DNA from: an uncultured Spirochaetales bacterium
Lineage (GTDB): Bacteria > Spirochaetota > Spirochaetia > Sphaerochaetales > Sphaerochaetaceae
Reading direction: 5' to 3'
DNA length: 8,853 nucleotides
Assembly (NCBI GenBank): GCA_947306375.1
Contig: CAMZGJ010000045.1
Coordinates: 1-8,853 of the forward strand
Part shown: piece after piece, positions 1-7,100 of the stretch
Layout of the letters: every line of letters starts with the position of its first letter
Position numbering within the stretch: position 1 is the first letter of the stretch
Notes under the pieces: model-generated
The model's input: only the letters and a program-made list of their open reading frames with translations
Told to the model about the DNA's origin: nothing
The model's database searches: none
Translations under genes and position numbers: made by a program

Positions 1-322
1 GCAGGATGCCGAAAACTTCCACATCGGAGACACCGTCAAGGTTTACTTCAAGATTATTGAAGGCACAACCGAGCGTGTCCAGGTTTTTGAAGGCATTGTC
101 ATTGCAAAGAACAACACGGGCATCAGAAGAACTTTCACGGTAAGAAAGAATTCCTACGGTGTAGGTGTTGAGAGGATCTTCCCTCTTCACTCACCCAGAG
201 TAGAGAAGATTGAGGTCATCAGACGCGGTCGCGTCAGAAGAGCAAAGCTCTACTACCTCAGAGGAAGAGTCGGAAAGGCCGCAAAGGTTCCCGAGCAGAT
301 CAGAGGCCACAAGGGTATCTGA
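1..322 (+). CDS. rplS: 50S ribosomal protein L19, C-terminal 106 residues (5' end outside window)
   Basis: L19 is a large-subunit ribosomal protein located at the interface with the 30S subunit. The first complete codon is at base 2 and the frame runs to TGA at 320-322, giving 106 residues. Family landmarks are clear: [13 protein letters not shown] near the start, [11 protein letters not shown], the [13 protein letters not shown] segment, and the basic tail [21 protein letters not shown]. Bacterial L19 is usually about 115-120 residues, so only roughly the first ten are missing. In many bacteria this gene closes the rpsP-rimM-trmD-rplS operon. The strong terminator just after it here fits the end of such an operon, although the upstream genes are not visible. 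Confidence 0.97.
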   Translation, partial: QDAENFHIGDTVKVYFKIIEGTTERVQVFEGIVIAKNNTGIRRTFTVRKNSYGVGVERIFPLHSPRVEKIEVIRRGRVRRAKLYYLRGRVGKAAKVPEQIRGHKGI

Positions 323-342
323 GTTATATCAATTTCAATCCA

Positions 343-370
343 GGCTGTTCCGCGGAACAGCCGTTTTTTT
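343..370 (+). terminator. Intrinsic terminator after rplS
   Basis: Arms GGCTGTTCC (343-351) and GGAACAGCC (354-362) form a perfect 9-bp stem. The two central bases G and C complete a 20-base perfect palindrome. One G follows, then seven T (364-370). This is a canonical rho-independent terminator 20 bases past the rplS stop. It is unusual in lying directly against the next gene, whose ATG is at 374. Confidence 0.9.
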
Positions 371-373
371 ATT

Positions 374-718
374 ATGGATACAAAGAGCAGAGGAAGACAG
401 TGTGAAGATCTGGCTGCAAGGTGGTATGCAGGCAACGGCTACACCGTAGTTCTGAGAAACTACCGTTCTCCAGCAGGTGAGATAGATATAATCTGCAGCA
501 GAAACGGTCTTTTGGTTTTCTCGGAGGTCAAAAGCATTCCTGCATGCTGGGATTCCCCGGACATGGGAATGAAGATTCCGCCTTCAAAGGTCATGAAGAT
601 GAAAAAGACCGCTTCCCATTATCTTGCCCGCAACTGCGGCACGGTTTATGATTCAATAAGATTCGATGCTGTATTTGTTACCGGAAACAGCGTCAGATGC
701 ATAGAAGGAGCCTTCTGA
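374..718 (+). CDS. yraN: YraN / UPF0102 family nuclease-like protein
   Basis: This 114-residue protein belongs to the UPF0102 (YraN) family, predicted to have a PD-(D/E)XK nuclease-like fold; the cellular role is not established. Visible landmarks are the N-terminal GRQCEDLAARWYAGNGY helix (residues 7-23), the core RSPAGEIDII with D38, and FSEVKS with E51 and K53, which match the family's D...ExK pattern. The C-terminal KMKKTASHYL and IRFDAVFV segments are also typical. Length is usual for the family. ATG 374 is the only start that keeps the conserved N-terminus, yet no Shine-Dalgarno sequence precedes it: the upstream bases are the T-run of the rplS terminator. No separate promoter was found, so expression may rely on terminator read-through. 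The stop abuts the next start codon. Confidence 0.9.
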   Translation: MDTKSRGRQCEDLAARWYAGNGYTVVLRNYRSPAGEIDIICSRNGLLVFSEVKSIPACWDSPDMGMKIPPSKVMKMKKTASHYLARNCGTVYDSIRFDAVFVTGNSVRCIEGAF

Positions 719-1015
719 ATGAATAACAGCGACACACAGCACATCTGTGCTCTCTGCGGAAAGCCCGTAAAGGTTCTGTCCGAAGCCATATCGGAACCGG
801 ACGGTTCTCTCAGCCACTTTGACTGTGTAATTGAGAAAATAAGAAAAGAGTACCGTGTTGAGGAACCCGACACTGTCTCATACATAGGTCAGGGCAGGTT
901 TGCCGTCTGCACCAAGGATGAGGACGGAAAGTACACAATCAGGGACAGAATCAACTACGAGAGTACGGATTCATTTCTTTCCATGAAGAAGCTTGTGGAG
1001 AGTTCAAGGGAATGA
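719..1015 (+). CDS. Small protein with CxxC...HxxC putative zinc-binding motif, function unknown
   Basis: This 98-residue protein has no recognised function. The N-terminus carries C10-A-L-C13-G and then H33-F-D-C36, a CxxC-x19-HxxC arrangement that could bind one zinc ion in a zinc-ribbon or treble-clef style. The second half (about residues 50-85, from VSYIGQGRFAVCTK to YTIRDRINYE) looks like a small beta-rich region. No signal peptide or membrane segment is seen, so it is probably cytoplasmic. The ATG follows the yraN TGA directly, with an AAGGAG ribosome site at 705-710 (8-base spacing). The 3' end overlaps coaD by ATGA. This tight coupling supports a real, translated gene. Zinc binding is inferred from the motif only. 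Confidence 0.82.
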   Translation: MNNSDTQHICALCGKPVKVLSEAISEPDGSLSHFDCVIEKIRKEYRVEEPDTVSYIGQGRFAVCTKDEDGKYTIRDRINYESTDSFLSMKKLVESSRE

Positions 1016-1482
1016 ACAGACGCTATGCCATGCTGGCCGGTTCCTTTGATCCTCCTACAGCAGGCCATGAGAACATAATAAGGCGCGCCTCACAGGTGTT
1101 TGAGTGTCTTCATGTTGTAATAGCTGTAAATCCTGAAAAGAAATACCGTTATACAACGGAGCAGCGTTTACAGATGCTGAACACCATTGTCAAAGACCTG
1201 GACAATGTCATTGTTGCCGCATGGGACGGCCTGAGCGTGGACTATGCCCGCAGGCATGACATAGGTGTTATGGTAAGGGGTGTGAGGAATGAGAAGGACT
1301 TTTCCTATGAGTATGACATGGCATGTAAAAACCACAGTCTGTACCCGGGTATGGAGACCGTTTTCCTACCGGCCGACGCCTCACTTTCCCATATAAGCAG
1401 TTCGGCCGTCAGAAAGCTTAAGGAAGAGGGCGGGGATTTGTCATCCATGGTCAATTCCAATATCCGTATACTGTTGACTTAA
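1012..1482 (+). CDS. coaD: Phosphopantetheine adenylyltransferase (PPAT)
   Basis: CoaD transfers AMP from ATP to 4'-phosphopantetheine to form dephospho-CoA, the penultimate step of coenzyme A synthesis, in the cytoplasm. The 156-residue length is usual. The nucleotidyltransferase signature GSFDPPTAGHENII is at residues 10-23, with T16 and H19 in the TxGH motif; S11 replaces the more common Thr. MVRGVRNEKDFSYEYDMACKN corresponds to the family VRG(L/V)R..DFEYE segment, and the C-terminal SSSAVRKLKEEGGDLSSMV matches the ISS motif region. The start overlaps the preceding stop (ATGA). The likely ribosome site is GGAG at 997-1000 with a rather long 11-base gap. Translational coupling to the upstream gene is likely. 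Confidence 0.95.
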   Translation: MNRRYAMLAGSFDPPTAGHENIIRRASQVFECLHVVIAVNPEKKYRYTTEQRLQMLNTIVKDLDNVIVAAWDGLSVDYARRHDIGVMVRGVRNEKDFSYEYDMACKNHSLYPGMETVFLPADASLSHISSSAVRKLKEEGGDLSSMVNSNIRILLT

Positions 1483-1502
1483 ACCGTACTTTTCTTTATA
1501 TT
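1474..1502 (+). promoter_or_regulatory. Predicted sigma-70-type promoter for rpmF-acpP-rnc
   Basis: TTGACT (1474-1479) and TATATT (1497-1502) are separated by exactly 17 bases, one mismatch each from the -35 and -10 consensus. The -35 box lies in the last codons and stop of coaD. A start near 1509 would give a leader of about 34 bases ahead of rpmF, which has AGGGG at 1531-1535. Confidence 0.72.
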
Positions 1503-1512
1503 CAACATGTTG
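1503..1512 (+). promoter_or_regulatory. 10-bp palindrome at the predicted rpmF start site, possible operator
   Basis: CAACATGTTG is a perfect palindrome immediately after the -10 box, covering the expected transcription start. It lies between two TTCAA copies (1501-1505 and 1513-1517). Its place is that of a repressor site, but a 10-bp palindrome can occur by chance and no family operator is recognised. Confidence 0.25.
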
Positions 1513-1542
1513 TTCAATTATTAAAAGAATAGGGGTTAATAA

Positions 1543-1725
1543 ATGGCTACACCGAAATATAAGACTTCAAAAGCATCTGCCGCATCACGCAAGGCAGCAA
1601 ACATGAAACTTGCAGCTCCCACACTTACAAAGTGCACAAAGTGCGGTTCTCTTATCCTGCCGCATCGCGTATGTCCCAAGTGCGGATACTACAAGGGAGT
1701 CCAGGTAGTAAATCCGGAGGAATGA
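1543..1725 (+). CDS. rpmF: 50S ribosomal protein L32, zinc-binding form
   Basis: This 60-residue ribosomal protein belongs to the large subunit. The N-terminus is basic (MATPKYKTSKASAASRKAANMKL). Two cysteine pairs follow, C31-T-K-C34 and C44-P-K-C47, which mark the zinc-containing (C+) form rather than a cysteine-free paralogue. PHRVCPKCGYYKG is the conserved family core. AGGGG at 1531-1535 gives a 7-base spacing to ATG 1543. It is the first gene of a predicted unit with acpP and rnc; rpmF linked to fatty-acid synthesis genes is a widespread bacterial arrangement that ties ribosome production to lipid synthesis. Confidence 0.96.
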   Translation: MATPKYKTSKASAASRKAANMKLAAPTLTKCTKCGSLILPHRVCPKCGYYKGVQVVNPEE

Positions 1726-1731
1726 TAAATA

Positions 1732-1971
1732 ATGACAGATAAAGAAATTTTTGAGAAAGTCAGAGGCATTATTGCCGAGAAGCTCGGAATTGACGAAGAG
1801 GAAGTCACACTTGATTCTTCATTTGTCAATGACCTTAAAGCCGACAGCATGGACATCCTTGACCTTGTAAGCGGATTTGAGGAAGAGTTTGATATTACTA
1901 TTCCCGATGACAAGGGAAGGGCATTCGAAACAGTCAGAGAGGCAGTTGCCTATCTGAAGACACTGATCTGA
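1732..1971 (+). CDS. acpP: Acyl carrier protein
   Basis: AcpP carries growing acyl chains on a 4'-phosphopantetheine arm during type II fatty acid synthesis in the cytoplasm. The 79-residue acidic protein has the attachment site in ADSMD, with Ser39 as the modified residue; Met replaces the usual Leu after this Ser. The next helix, DLVSGFEEEFDITIPDD, and the final helix, ETVREAVAYLKTLI, match the four-helix ACP fold. GGAGG at 1716-1720, inside the end of rpmF, lies 11 bases before the ATG; only 6 bases separate the two reading frames. The arm is derived from coenzyme A, so the adjacent coaD acts in the supply pathway. Confidence 0.95.
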   Translation: MTDKEIFEKVRGIIAEKLGIDEEEVTLDSSFVNDLKADSMDILDLVSGFEEEFDITIPDDKGRAFETVREAVAYLKTLI

Positions 1972-1979
1972 GACCGGAA

Positions 1980-2696
1980 ATGTCCTGTATGAGAAAAGCT
2001 CCTGTTCTGACGCCTGAGCGTGAGAGGGAGCTTTTGTTTTTTGCACAGCAGAACAATCTCAGTTTCAAGGACCTGAGTCTTTTGAACACCGCATTCACCC
2101 ATTCATCTTATGCCAATGAGGCAAAGGACAAGGATGTTACGGACAACGAGAGACTTGAGTTTCTGGGAGACAGCATCCTTTCCCTGGCTGTTTCCGACTA
2201 CATCTATTCAAACAGCACCGGAGATGAGGGAGACTACACAAGAATCAGAAGCGCAGCCGTTTCTGAGGATGCTCTTTCAGAGGTTGCAAAATCAATTCAC
2301 ATAGACAGATACCTTCTCATAGGAAGAGGTGAGGAAATGACAGGCGGCAGGCAGAAGAATGCCATTCTTGCAGACTGCATGGAAGCTGTGTTTGCGGCCG
2401 TCTACCTTGACTGCGGTCTTGAGGAGGCACGCAGTTTCATACTCAGACTCCTTATCCCGCACATCACTTCAGGTCACAGGGATTACAAGACCCTTCTGCA
2501 GGAATATGTCCAGAAGAGGTGGAAGACCGTTCCTGTTTACAACACCGTCAGAACCGAGGGACCTGAGCATAAGCAGATCTTCTGGGTATCAGTCAATGTC
2601 CACGGAAAGGAATTCGGGCCGGAAAAGGGACGCAGCAAGAAGGATGCGGAGCAGAACGTTGCTTCACTTGTCTGCAGGACTTTGGGACTTGCTTAG
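1980..2696 (+). CDS. rnc: Ribonuclease III
   Basis: RNase III cleaves double-stranded RNA in rRNA precursor processing and mRNA turnover. The protein is 238 residues, close to the usual length. The catalytic domain (about residues 25-160) contains the signature NERLEFLGDS at 56-65, with metal-binding or catalytic acids E57, E60 and D64. D132 and E135 in ADCMEAVFAAVYLD are also present, matching the E. coli D114/E117 pair. A double-stranded RNA-binding domain covers about 168-237 and ends in the usual RSKKDAEQNVASL. The start is uncertain: ATG 1980 begins 8 bases after the acpP stop, and a second in-frame ATG at 1989 has GGAA at 1976-1979 at a better distance. The conserved domain is unaffected. 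The last 33 bases overlap the opposite-strand cca gene. Confidence 0.96.
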   Translation: MSCMRKAPVLTPERERELLFFAQQNNLSFKDLSLLNTAFTHSSYANEAKDKDVTDNERLEFLGDSILSLAVSDYIYSNSTGDEGDYTRIRSAAVSEDALSEVAKSIHIDRYLLIGRGEEMTGGRQKNAILADCMEAVFAAVYLDCGLEEARSFILRLLIPHITSGHRDYKTLLQEYVQKRWKTVPVYNTVRTEGPEHKQIFWVSVNVHGKEFGPEKGRSKKDAEQNVASLVCRTLGLA

Positions 2697-4019
2697 TAAT
2701 ACGGCCTGCTCAAGCAGAGTTTGCCTGCTGTTCAGAGTAGGATAATCAATAACCATTTCAAGCAGAGAATTAAGAATTCTGCCCATCCCGGGGCCTCTGG
2801 GAATGCCGGCCTCATAAAGGTCATTTCCGTTAACGGCAAGGTCCTTGAGAGTCATGGGCTGGTCCAGAACCGCATCTATTCTCTCTTTGAGAAGATCCGT
2901 TTCCTCAAGACCCGGTTTGCCGTCGGAGGCAATGCGGTCACACCAGAGAACCTCAAAGAACATATCAAGCCTTTCCCTTCCCACTCTGTTTATAAGTCTC
3001 TTGACCGCTCCGTCAGTCCAGGATCTGTTGTAGCGTGTCATATGGTTTCTTACCAGGACATAAACATCTTCCTGAAGGGCGTTGGAGCACTTGAGCTCTC
3101 TTAATACCTCAAGGGCAATCTCCGCGCTTTTTACATCATGACCGAAGAACCTGGTGAAGTTGCCTATCTTCTTCATACATGAGGGTTTGCCTATGTCATG
3201 TAAAAGCATTGCCCACCTTACGGTAAGACTGTATCCGTAGGAAGCGGCAGCATCTACGGAGACAAGAATATGGGAAAGAACATTGTCTGAGCCAACCTTG
3301 TCCTGCTCAATTGAGGCGCACTTATCCAGCTCCGGAATCAGAGCTTTTAGAAGACCTGTGTCATACATCATGCCAAGTCCCGCGGAGGGTTTTTTTGTCA
3401 TGAGGATTTTAGACATTTCCTCAAATACTCTTTCCTTTGATACAAATGAAATTGTGCTGCTCAGGGCGCATGCGCTGTCAAAGGTGAGGGAATGGGCTGT
3501 AAAGCCTAGTTTTGAGCAGAACCTGCACATCCTTATGAGCCTGAGGGCATCTTCCTCAAAACGCTCCCGGGGGTTGCCTATAGCCCTGATTATGCCGGCC
3601 CGGAGGTCAGCTTCCCCGTCAAAGTAATCATAGATGATGCCGTCCGAGCAGTCCGCAGCCAGAGCGTTTACGGTGAAGTCACGTCTGGACAGATCTTCCC
3701 GGAGGTCAGTTACAAAATGCACCTCATCCGGATGGCGGCGGTCAGAGTAGGGTCCTTCCGTCCTGAAGGTGGTTACCTCATAGTTCTGTTTTCTGAAAAC
3801 AACCGTAACCGTTCCGTGCTTTATTCCCGTGGGAATGACGGAGCGGAACATGGCAGTGACCTGTTCGGGTGTTGCGTCGGTGCAGAAATCCCAGTCATTG
3901 TTCTCTGTTCCCAGAAGATAATCCCGCACGGCACCGCCCACTGCGTAGAGGGAGTGGCCGTTGTCTCTGAAGACCTGTGAGAAATCTCTTATGTCACGGG
4001 GAACAGGCATACGTTTCAT
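2664..4019 (-). CDS. cca: CCA-adding tRNA nucleotidyltransferase (class II, with HD domain)
   Basis: The enzyme builds or repairs the 3'-CCA end of tRNA without a nucleic acid template. The 451-residue protein has the polymerase head YAVGGAVRDYLLG (residues 25-37) and the metal-binding DWD at 42-44. RRDFTVNA is at 112-119, and the base-selecting EDALR motif is at 156-160. An HD domain follows, with H250, H274-D275 in LLHDIGKP and H294-D295. The related poly(A) polymerases share the head domain, so that role cannot be fully excluded, but the overall layout favours CCA addition. No clear Shine-Dalgarno sequence precedes ATG 4019; a second ATG three codons in (complement of 4008-4010) also lacks one. 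The gene is convergent with rnc and divergent from ileS. Confidence 0.92.
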   Translation of the reverse strand: MKRMPVPRDIRDFSQVFRDNGHSLYAVGGAVRDYLLGTENNDWDFCTDATPEQVTAMFRSVIPTGIKHGTVTVVFRKQNYEVTTFRTEGPYSDRRHPDEVHFVTDLREDLSRRDFTVNALAADCSDGIIYDYFDGEADLRAGIIRAIGNPRERFEEDALRLIRMCRFCSKLGFTAHSLTFDSACALSSTISFVSKERVFEEMSKILMTKKPSAGLGMMYDTGLLKALIPELDKCASIEQDKVGSDNVLSHILVSVDAAASYGYSLTVRWAMLLHDIGKPSCMKKIGNFTRFFGHDVKSAEIALEVLRELKCSNALQEDVYVLVRNHMTRYNRSWTDGAVKRLINRVGRERLDMFFEVLWCDRIASDGKPGLEETDLLKERIDAVLDQPMTLKDLAVNGNDLYEAGIPRGPGMGRILNSLLEMVIDYPTLNSRQTLLEQAVLLSKSQSPADK

Positions 4020-4025
4020 GTTTTT

Positions 4026-4034
4026 AATATATCA
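4026..4034 (-). promoter_or_regulatory. Possible extended -10 promoter for a leaderless cca transcript
   Basis: Read on the - strand, TGATATATT fits an extended -10 element (TGnTATAAT with one mismatch). Only six bases separate TATATT from the cca ATG, so transcription would begin at or next to the start codon. No good -35 is seen. This agrees with the absence of a ribosome site, but the region is AT-rich and chance is possible. Confidence 0.4.
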
Positions 4035-4041
4035 AATAACC

Positions 4042-4071
4042 TTGAGAGAGACACCCATATTTAGGTATAAT
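4042..4071 (+). promoter_or_regulatory. Predicted sigma-70-type promoter for ileS
   Basis: TTGAGA (4042-4047) and a perfect TATAAT (4066-4071) are separated by 18 bases. A start near 4078 leaves a leader of about 31 bases, too short for a T-box or another large riboregulator. The ileS ribosome site AGGAG (4099-4103) has a 6-base spacing. Confidence 0.75.
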
Positions 4072-4109
4072 TTCAATCGCTTTGAGCACAATTCAATCAG
4101 GAGTCAAAA

Positions 4110-7100
4110 ATGTTCAGAAATGTAGATCCCAAACAGAATTTCCCCAAGATGGAAGAGGGAATACTGAAATTCTGGGAAGATAATGAAATATTCAGAAAAT
4201 CCATTGAACAGAGACCGGCGGACAAGGAGTTCTCATTCTATGACGGCCCTCCGTTTGCAACAGGTCATCCCCACTACGGACACCTTGTTCCGGGAACAAT
4301 TAAGGACATAATTCCCCGATACAAGACCATGAAGGGCATGCGTGTTGTCAGAAACTGGGGCTGGGACTGCCACGGCCTTCCTGTTGAGAACATAATGCGT
4401 AAGGAACGCGGTCTTTCAACCGCAAAGGAAATAGAGGAGTACGGCATTGCAAAGTACAACGAGGAGTGCCGCTCACTTGTCATGCGCTTTACTTCAGACT
4501 GGGAGAAAGATATTACCAGAACCGGAAGATGGGTAGACTTCAGAAAGGGATACAGAACCATGGACAAGGACTTCATGGAGTCCATCTGGTGGGTCTTCAA
4601 GTCCCTCTATGACAAGGGCCTCATCTACAAAGGTTTCAACATTCTGCCCTACAGCCCCGGACTCGGATGTCCTCTTTCAAACATGGAGGTCAACCTTGGC
4701 GGTTACAAGGATGTAACAGATCCTGCAATCACGGTAAGGTTCAAGCTCAGAGGCTCCGAAAACACATATTTCCTTGCATGGACCACTACTCCGTGGACAC
4801 TTCCCAGCAACCTTGCACTTGCCATGGGACCTGAAATTGACTATGTGAAGGTCAGGGACAATGAAACCGGAGATTATTATATTCTGGGAAAGAGCCGCCT
4901 CACATCCTACTACAAGGACGGAGAAGGCTGCACGGTTGTCGAAGAGTACAAGGGAAAGGACCTTGCTGGTCTAAGATACGAGCCCCTGTTCCCGTACTTT
5001 GCTCATCTTTATGATCAGGGAGCCTTTGTAACGGTTCTGGGAGACTATGTAACCACGGAAGACGGATGCGGAATTGTACATACCGCTCCCGGTTTCGGTG
5101 AAGATGACTACAACGTTCTCAAGGGCACGGGAATTCCCGTTGTCTGCCCCATTGATGACGAATGCCGCTTCACGGATGAGGTTCCCGATTACAAGGGCCT
5201 TTTCGTAAAGGATGCCGACAAGGAGATAATCCGCAGGCTCAAGGAAGAAGGTAAGCTCATCAAGAGGGAGAACTACCTCCACAGCTATCCTTTCTGCTGG
5301 AGAACAGGTGCACCCCTCATCTACAGGGCCATGGACTGCTGGTACGTCAACGTATCCTCGTTCAGGGACAAACTTGTAGAGAACAACCAGAAAATCACAT
5401 GGGTTCCGTCACACATAAAGAACGGACGCTTCGGAAAGTGGCTTGAAGGCGCCAGAGACTGGGCCATTTCAAGAAACCGCTACTGGGGCAACCCCATTCC
5501 CGTATGGAAATGTGACGGATCGGATTACATTGAGGTAATAGGCTCAATTGCCGAACTTGAGGCCAGGTGCGGAAAGAAGGTTGAGGACATTCACAAGCAC
5601 TTTGTGGATGACCTTACATGGCCCAGCCCGGACGGAAAGGGAACCATGAGAAGGGTACCCGATGTCCTTGACTGCTGGTTTGAAAGCGGCAGCATGCCCT
5701 ACGGCCAGCTCCACTATCCGTTTGAGAACAAAGAGCGCTTTGAGAAAACCTTCCCTGCAGACTTCATCAATGAAGGCCTTGACCAGACAAGAGGCTGGTT
5801 CTATTCACTGCACGTCCTTGCAACGGCACTGTTTGACAGCCCGGCCTTCCTCAACAACGTCACAAGCGGCATAGTTCTTGCCGAGGACGGTGAGAAGATG
5901 TCCAAATCCAAGGGCAACTTCACGGATCCCATGACGGTCATAGAACGCTACGGCGCCGACGCAATGCGCTTTGCGCTGATGAACAGCGTGGTAGTCCACG
6001 CCGATGACCTCAAGTTCTCCGAGAATCTGGTCAAAGATGTGCTCAAAATGCTCATTCTGCCCCTGTGGAACTCTTATTCGTTTTTTGTCACATACGCAAA
6101 TCTGGACAAATACACACCCTCCGAGACACCGTTTGAGAAGCTTACCAACCCGCTGGACAGATGGATTATCTCCACAGTTGAGGCCCTGGTCAGGGAGATG
6201 GACGATGCCTACGACAAGTATGACATTCAGAGAGCCTGCACAAACCTTGTCTCCTTCATGGACAGCCTGAACAACTGGTACATCAGAAGAAGCAGGAGAA
6301 GATTCTGGAAGTCAGAGTCAGACAAGGACAAGAAGATGGCATATGACACCCTTTACAAGGTTCTCATGACTTTTGTAAAGCTTGCATGTCCCATTGTTCC
6401 CTTCATAACGGAGGAAATATATCAGAACCTCAGGAAGGAGGGAGACCCCGAATCCGTTCACCTCTGCAGCTTCCCCGAGTACAACGAGAAGCACAGGGAC
6501 TATATTCTTGAGAAGATGATGTCCCTCACGGTCCAGACCATCACAATGGGAAGGGCACTCAGAAGCTCCAACAACCTCAAGACAAGACAGCCTCTGAGAA
6601 AGGTATTCATAGTTGACCGCAACGATGATGACAGAAAAGTCCTCAGTGAGATGAAGGACATTATTGCAGAAGAGTTGAACGTCAAGGAAGTTGACATCCA
6701 GAGTGAGGAGGACAACCTTGTCACATACCATGCCAAGGCCAATTTCAAGGTTCTGGGAGCAAAACTCGGAAAGCACATGAAGGAAGTTGCCTCCAAAATC
6801 CAGGAGTTGAGAAGCGAGCATATTGCACGCATGCTTGAGGGCATGAAGAGAACATTCAGCTTCGGAGAAGGCCAGAGCATAGACCTGGGAACAGATGACC
6901 TTGTTATTCAGAGAGAGGAGAAGGAGAACCTGAAGATACTCAATGAGGGCGCTCTGACAATAGGATTTGATACAGAGGTTACCCCGGATCTGCTTTATGA
7001 GGGAATTGCCAGGGATATTATCAGGGCAATCCAGACAATGAGAAAGGAAAGCGGTCTTGAGGTTTCAGACAGAATCAACGTAAGAATAAACGGAGATGAG

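Noticed and set aside
2706..2717. CTGC-TCAA-GCAG hairpin as a terminator for rnc
   Set aside because: The stem is only 4 bp, lacks a following T-run, and lies within the cca coding region.
2359..2745. A + strand open frame overlapping rnc and the end of cca
   Set aside because: The translation is basic and low in family features, while both rnc and cca in this region are clearly conserved in other frames.
4072..4109. T-box or other amino-acid-responsive leader upstream of ileS
   Set aside because: The predicted leader is only about 31 bases and has no stem-loop or terminator, too short for such a riboregulator.
6318..6821. A 167-codon open frame on the - strand inside ileS
   Set aside because: It lies fully antisense to well-conserved IleRS coding sequence, has no recognisable protein motif, and further - strand frames occur elsewhere in the same gene as a by-product of its codon use.
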